Source: Pyronema omphalodes (lineage: Eukaryota; Ascomycota; Pezizomycetes; Pezizales; Pyronemataceae). Taken from it: DNA of 64,000 nucleotides. Below the pieces are notes generated by a model. That model saw only the letters and a program-made list of their open reading frames with translations, had not been told where the DNA came from and did no database searches. The stretch covers positions 310,001 through 374,000 of the forward strand of contig JAJJXM010000007.1 of assembly GCA_024516155.1 (NCBI GenBank), written 5' to 3'. This document shows, piece by piece, positions 59,396-64,000 of this stretch. Every line of letters begins with the position of its first letter. Position 1 is the stretch's first letter. Both the position numbers and the translations under genes were made by a program.

Positions 59396-59942
59396 TACTC
59401 GATGTTTGTCTGCTCTGCATTCCAGGATACATATTGGCGAACCTGGTGGGACCGGAGGGGTGTATGTACCCTTATCCAGGCGATATCCTTAGATAAGATT
59501 GGCTCGGCACGAGCGATCGCTTCAGATTACGCGCGCTAGGGCGCGGTGGAGTTTACCGCTCCTCGGCATTCACACCCTGCTGGATCCAGATTAAAATAAA
59601 AGCGCACCTTCGGCCGCACCTCTGTATGCGGGTACCCTACTAATCTTTCGTGTTTTCCTAAGGTTATTTTTATGCAGAGGATACTCTTATTTCCTGTACA
59701 AAATCCGTCCGTCCGGAACGTGACCGTTATACCTCATATACGCAGGTTACCATTAGAATGGACGGTACCCTCATGATCGAAAGCTTCGACTGTCCATGCT
59801 GTATGGCCCTGTTGATCCACTACATAGAGGAAAGAAGGAATCCGATTATCCATCAAACATGTTATGCACATTCGACATTTACATCCCTGCTCTCCGATAA
59901 CACATGGTATGCACTGCAGATGTATGTACTGCAGATGTACTT

Positions 59943-60130
59943 GGGTACAAGGGCAAGTCCGACGCTCTGATAGGTTGATATGTATCACCGCGCCTAACTT
60001 TTCTCCACTCACATGTACAATAGCAATGCCAAGACAACTGCCTTCCATGAAGCAGCAAATATATTGTGGCCATCATCCCTAAAACTGGCTACCACGGGGC
60101 TCTGAATCCTTTCGCTTTCCCAGAAAACCT
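59943..60130 (+). repeat. dispersed repeat family A, right copy
   Basis: Partner of 4304-4480, in the same orientation. It shares CCAAGACAACTGCC and AAATATATT with transition-type differences. The interval continues toward 60170, where ACGGCATTA also matches. Confidence 0.5.
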
Positions 60131-60517
60131 TTTAAGGTTTTGTTAATCTTTTGCTATATCTCAATTATACGGCATTACCCGAGTACATGGACCTCTGGGT
60201 GCAGAATTCTATCGACGACTCTTGGTTATGGCGCTCCGCGAAACAATTAAGCGTCAGTAATCGTTCCAAGTTTCCAATAGCGCTTACTCACAAGCGCCCT
60301 AAACGAGCCACTTATCCTCAAATATTTCGGGAGCTCCCTTTCCTCGGGCTCCAATTTTCAATCATCACATAAGTCATCTCCGTCTCTATTACAAATTTTA
60401 AGACAAGTTACATGGAAGTGCCTTCAGAAGATCACGTTTTCTCCAGCAACGAAGAAGTTGAATAAACGAAAACATCCCAATCCCCAAGCTCAGCTTGTGA
60501 GCACCGACAACTTATAA

Positions 60518-60745
60518 GCATCACCACCCGATGTAACTCATAACTCATAAACTCGCAACCATGGAAACTTCTGGCCTCGTTCGTAGTATCACATACTGTA
60601 ATTACACACCATTACTACCACCGTCAACGTCAACTTTACCCATCCCGGATCCAGCGTAGTAATGAATCTGCCTCTCCTTTTTCCCCGTCAAATCATGTCA
60701 TCAAAGCAAAACCTGTAGAATCCTCGAATTGTGAAGCTTCCAAGT
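60518..60745 (+). repeat. dispersed repeat family B, right copy
   Basis: Partner of 53168-53360, with CATCACCACCCG at its left end and the same order of shorter blocks. It lies about 400 bp after the family A copy, so both could belong to one older element. Confidence 0.45.
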
Positions 60746-61002
60746 CAACCAAGGCTAGCGGCCATGAACGATGCCTGTATGCTACAATAACGTGGATACA
60801 TCGGTTATTTTTAAGAGCCCGCTCGCTTGTTTTGAGGTATTATAAGTATAAGTATATTTTTCCGCCGGCTTCAGTGAAGCAAAAAATATGTTTGTAGTAA
60901 TTATACATAACCAATGCTGGCTTTCGCAGCGCTTGTAAACGCAGACGGTGGCTTGCTTGATGTGAAGGATACGGAAGATAATAAAGATTCGAAGGATGTG
61001 GA

Positions 61003-61835
61003 CAGAGTTCGGCACGGTCCGTCCGGTCCCGTCCTGGCTTTGGACGGGACCGGACCGCGGGCGATCGTGGGTGACCACGACTAGCGTCACGACCGGTCAC
61101 TCGCAACCCTCAGTTTTTTACTACGGCTCATGGTGTTTTCCTTAGATAATTCTGATGCATTGCACGAATTAAAATCACCTATATGGAATTACTTGCAAAC
61201 AAAAAAAAAAACTATACTGATGCATAAGAATGCTCCTTCTCCCGCCACTAAAATGCGTCCTTCCCTATCCTTCTCGAATGAACACAACTCTTGAGAGGAC
61301 AGGCAGGGTGTTCTGCTCCTGGTCGGAATAGGTGTAGAGGAGGGCGATAAGAAAATTGACATATTCTTGCTCTTCTGGGAATAGAGTGATAGCTGTTGAT
61401 GTTCGACTTACACGGCAATGAAAGAAGTGGAAAACTCTTGCAAGTAGAAGATGGAAAGGTAGAAGATAGAATGTGAAGGATAGAAGAAATATTTATAGCA
61501 TGGATTTACGTTACTAAGAAACAAAAATAATACAAAACTACTATGAGCAGTCAAACTATTGCTGGGTGGAGCGTGCACCATAAGTGGTGTGTAAAGGCTT
61601 TATCAAAGTGCAGCATGAAGGGTTCATTTACTACAGTGCTGAAAACGTCGCTGCTGCGGCCCATAGCATCTGGCAAACTTGAACCAAACCGCCCCCTGAA
61701 AACTAGCTCACTCAAAACCCACGGTCCTGCCGTCACCCGCCGTCCCGTCCGGTCTTTTCAAGTTTGTGGACGGGACCGGACCACCAGTGTGGTCCCGTCC
61801 GGTCCGCCGTCCTGGACGGACCGTGCCGAACTCTA
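61003..61835. mobile_element. hAT-type MITE with 8-bp target duplication
   Basis: An 833-bp element. Ends CAGAGTTCGGCACGG (left) and the complement of TAGAGTTCGGCACGG (right) continue as a 21-bp matching inverted repeat. GATGTGGA stands on both sides (60995-61002 and 61836-61843), an 8-bp duplication as hAT elements make. Subterminal GGACGGGACCGGACC-type repeats occur near both ends, also a hAT habit. No transposase is encoded, so it needs an outside source. Confidence 0.85.
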
Positions 61836-62172
61836 GATGTGGAGGATGTGGAGGATAAGAAAAACAAATATTGAAGGATATATCAGGGGCGGAAGGTGTC
61901 TAATCTTGCGAGGTAGAAAAAAAATACCTAGGAATCAATAAAAGACATTTATGGTAGTACGAGCGTAGGAGATTGGCCCATCAGACTAGACCAGACTGCA
62001 GCCCACAGTCCGGGAGAACACTAATCGTGAGAAGTATTGGATTTTTGTATTTTACTGTATTGTGTTGTAGATGCTCATTCATATACAGTATACCAGACGG
62101 TTTGTTTTAACCATTTTCATAGGTTTTTGAGTTAATAATTCATTGATTTATTACGGAGTTTACATGATATAA

Positions 62173-62406
62173 TGGAGAACTTCCCGTAAGGCTATAGATA
62201 TGCTATAGCAACAATTTTTCTATTGCATTTTACAGCAGAATGATACCGTAAAATGTTACAAATTCGCTTATCACGACTGAGCGCGTCTCTGACGTCAATA
62301 CCTTTGTGATTTCAGAGTTACAACTTTTGATTGAATGGAGGGCATTGTGTTTTGTTGGAAAATGTAATAGAAAAAGCGTTGCTATAGCCTTACGGGAAGT
62401 TCTCCA
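62173..62406. mobile_element. 234-bp inverted-repeat element (MITE-like)
   Basis: Arms of about 46 bp match as inverted repeats, the outer 25 bases exactly (TGGAGAACTTCCCGTAAGGC and on). The left arm has an extra 11 bases (atatgctatag, 62198-62208) that repeat its own CTATAG. The target duplication is not clear, so the superfamily is unknown. There is no coding frame of note. Confidence 0.65.
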
Positions 62407-64000
62407 ATTATCAGCCTTTTCAGCGTGATGTAATGTAATATGATGTAGTGCTATAAAGATTTTATGGTTGTTCCAGGCAGTATATACCATCGTGAAAATC
62501 TGCATCTATGGGAGCACCAACGAATGAAAATTCACAACCTTAGTCATGACAAATCACTCGACGTTTTTCCTGTATTGTACTGAATCTTGATTTTGACGCT
62601 GTGCTATGATCTATCTTCCACTATTCCATCTTATTCCACGCAGTATAAGTAAGTTAGTAAACAAAACTCTCCACCCTCCTACGCTAGAACTCCCACTTCG
62701 GTTCATACTACCAGTATCTATCCAAACCCCAAACCCTAAACTCTATAGCGTAACCTATTTAAGTCTCGAGTCTCTGGTCCGGTTTCGGGGTATATATACA
62801 GCTCTTCCTACTTACATAAATAGTCACGTTTAACATATGTTGTATCTTGTAAGTAAGCATGTATGTATGTAGATCTTTAGACTTCATAGATCTTTATCAA
62901 CAATTCACTTCACGGATGAAATGTGAAGACGTGACCAAAAATCTTTGTCAATAATGGTTTAGGCATCTAGTTTTTTCACGACAGCATTTTCGTCGTCAAA
63001 AAATACACTATTAGTGAAAGCGAATATTTCGAGCCATACAACCGCTGCAGCCTGTAGCTATGTGCTATGCGTCAGCATTTCTCTTCTTTCCCTTATTTTC
63101 GCAACGTTGGAAGTGACATAGAGCAGAATCATTTTATCATTTCATCCCATTTCCCAGTTCATCGTAATCAATAATTCGACAATAAAAACATTTATGAAAC
63201 AAGCCGAGGAAGCAAAAGTCTAAATGCTTGGTGATACTTACCCTGGTCTAGGGCATTGGAAACCGGGGAAGGCGCAGCTTCAAGTGATGCCGCATTACCC
63301 TAACCCCCCATCTTATATTCCTCCACTTGCTTCCACTTTCTCTACCTTTAGTCTTCGCCGTCTTGTCCCGAGGTGTCATCTTTCTCTAACTCTAACCTCC
63401 AACCCCCGAACCTCCACCTCCACCTTCACTCCGCGCACTGTAGACGAAGTGCTCACTGCTGATCAAGCAACAGCTACTGTCTTGGCCGAAATGCATCCCA
63501 TATTCAATGCATACGCAGTTTACCTATGGTCAGTGGAACTCTGTGTTTAGATTTCCGTTAACTAGGACAAATTGCTGATGTTGATTTTACCACAACTGCG
63601 GAAATCGTTTCAAGAAGCATCATAGAGCTGACGCCTATCAAGGTTAATACATCCCCATAAGATCTTAAAGAATGAACACAGAGTAAGAATCTTACTACCG
63701 GATCCCGAGAGTCGCCGTATATGTTAACGTTTGTTCTGGTGGCTTTGTTGGGCGACCTAACGAATGATTCACTTCGGTATCCGGATTCCGCCACAATTAG
63801 CAATCATTTTATCGAATAATCAGTTTCCTAGCCTCTGATGACTGTTACCGCTGGACTTTGTTTCACTCTCGTTGCTGGTTGGTTAGTTCCTGCTGGATAT
63901 CTCAAACTGGTGGGTAAATGGCTCTGTTCCATTTTGGGCGGAAAAGAAGAGAAAAGACATATTCGAAGTTATAACTAAATTTTCAGAGTTCAGATAAGAG

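Larger units (their letters stand above)
59396..64000. other. gene-poor right end with transposon remnants
   Basis: No supported gene. It holds the right copies of dispersed repeat families A and B, a hAT-type MITE and a 234-bp inverted-repeat element. Frames at 63.2-63.8 kb lack domains or start at TTG. Confidence 0.5.

Noticed and set aside
63224..63803. Frames near the right end
   Set aside because: One lacks any domain and the minus-strand one begins at TTG.

Overview
This window looks like a filamentous ascomycete (Pezizomycotina) nuclear chromosome, probably from Leotiomycetes; the class is an inference from overall protein style, not a computed placement. The basis is genes split by short GT-AG introns of about 40-130 nt, a neutral trehalase with PKA and calcium sites, an AtfA-type bZIP factor, two fungal CorA-like proteins and a Dug1-type dipeptidase. 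Splice joins were checked by reading phase, so exon coordinates in the entries are worked out rather than guessed unless marked uncertain. I saw no rRNA, tRNA, CRISPR array or viral gene.

Layout: 1-8.4 kb is gene-poor with repeat relics. 8.4-11.7 kb (minus) is a MOV10/SDE3-type SF1 RNA helicase. 13.3-16.2 kb (minus) is a neutral trehalase with one frame break. 17.5-17.9 kb holds a doubtful small gene. 19.2-21.3 kb (minus) is a CorA-like metal transporter with SMQ in place of GMN. 22.8-23.8 kb (minus) is an alpha/beta hydrolase with an apparent one-base frame conflict. 25.4-34.5 kb is the dense part: a Cys/His-repeat protein of unknown function, a Cys-Gly dipeptidase (DUG1), Tim8, a claudin/Sur7-like four-helix membrane protein, a WKF-domain nucleolar-type protein and a CDK10/11-like kinase.

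34.5-44.8 kb is a ten-kilobase gene desert full of simple repeats, with two non-autonomous DNA transposons, ending in the leader of the stress bZIP gene atfA (44.8-46.5 kb). The leader carries three degenerate direct repeats, several CRE-like sites and a 7-bp repeat that places upstream ATGs in all three frames. 48.6-51.9 kb is the gamma-tubulin complex subunit GCP3/Spc98. 55.1-58.5 kb (minus) is a two-helix CorA-like protein carrying about 14 ankyrin repeats, ten of them exactly 105 bp long and nearly identical. An unrecognised two-exon gene lies just upstream of it. The right end (59.4-64 kb) is gene-poor and contains a hAT-type MITE with a perfect 8-bp target duplication and a shorter inverted-repeat element.

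The genes do not form one pathway; most are housekeeping genes. Trehalase and AtfA are both stress genes. The most interesting locus is the CorA/ankyrin gene: its array has the homogenised framework and variable tip residues known from fungal allorecognition and STAND proteins. Three otherwise good genes each contain one small frame conflict, which points either to assembly error or to early decay.
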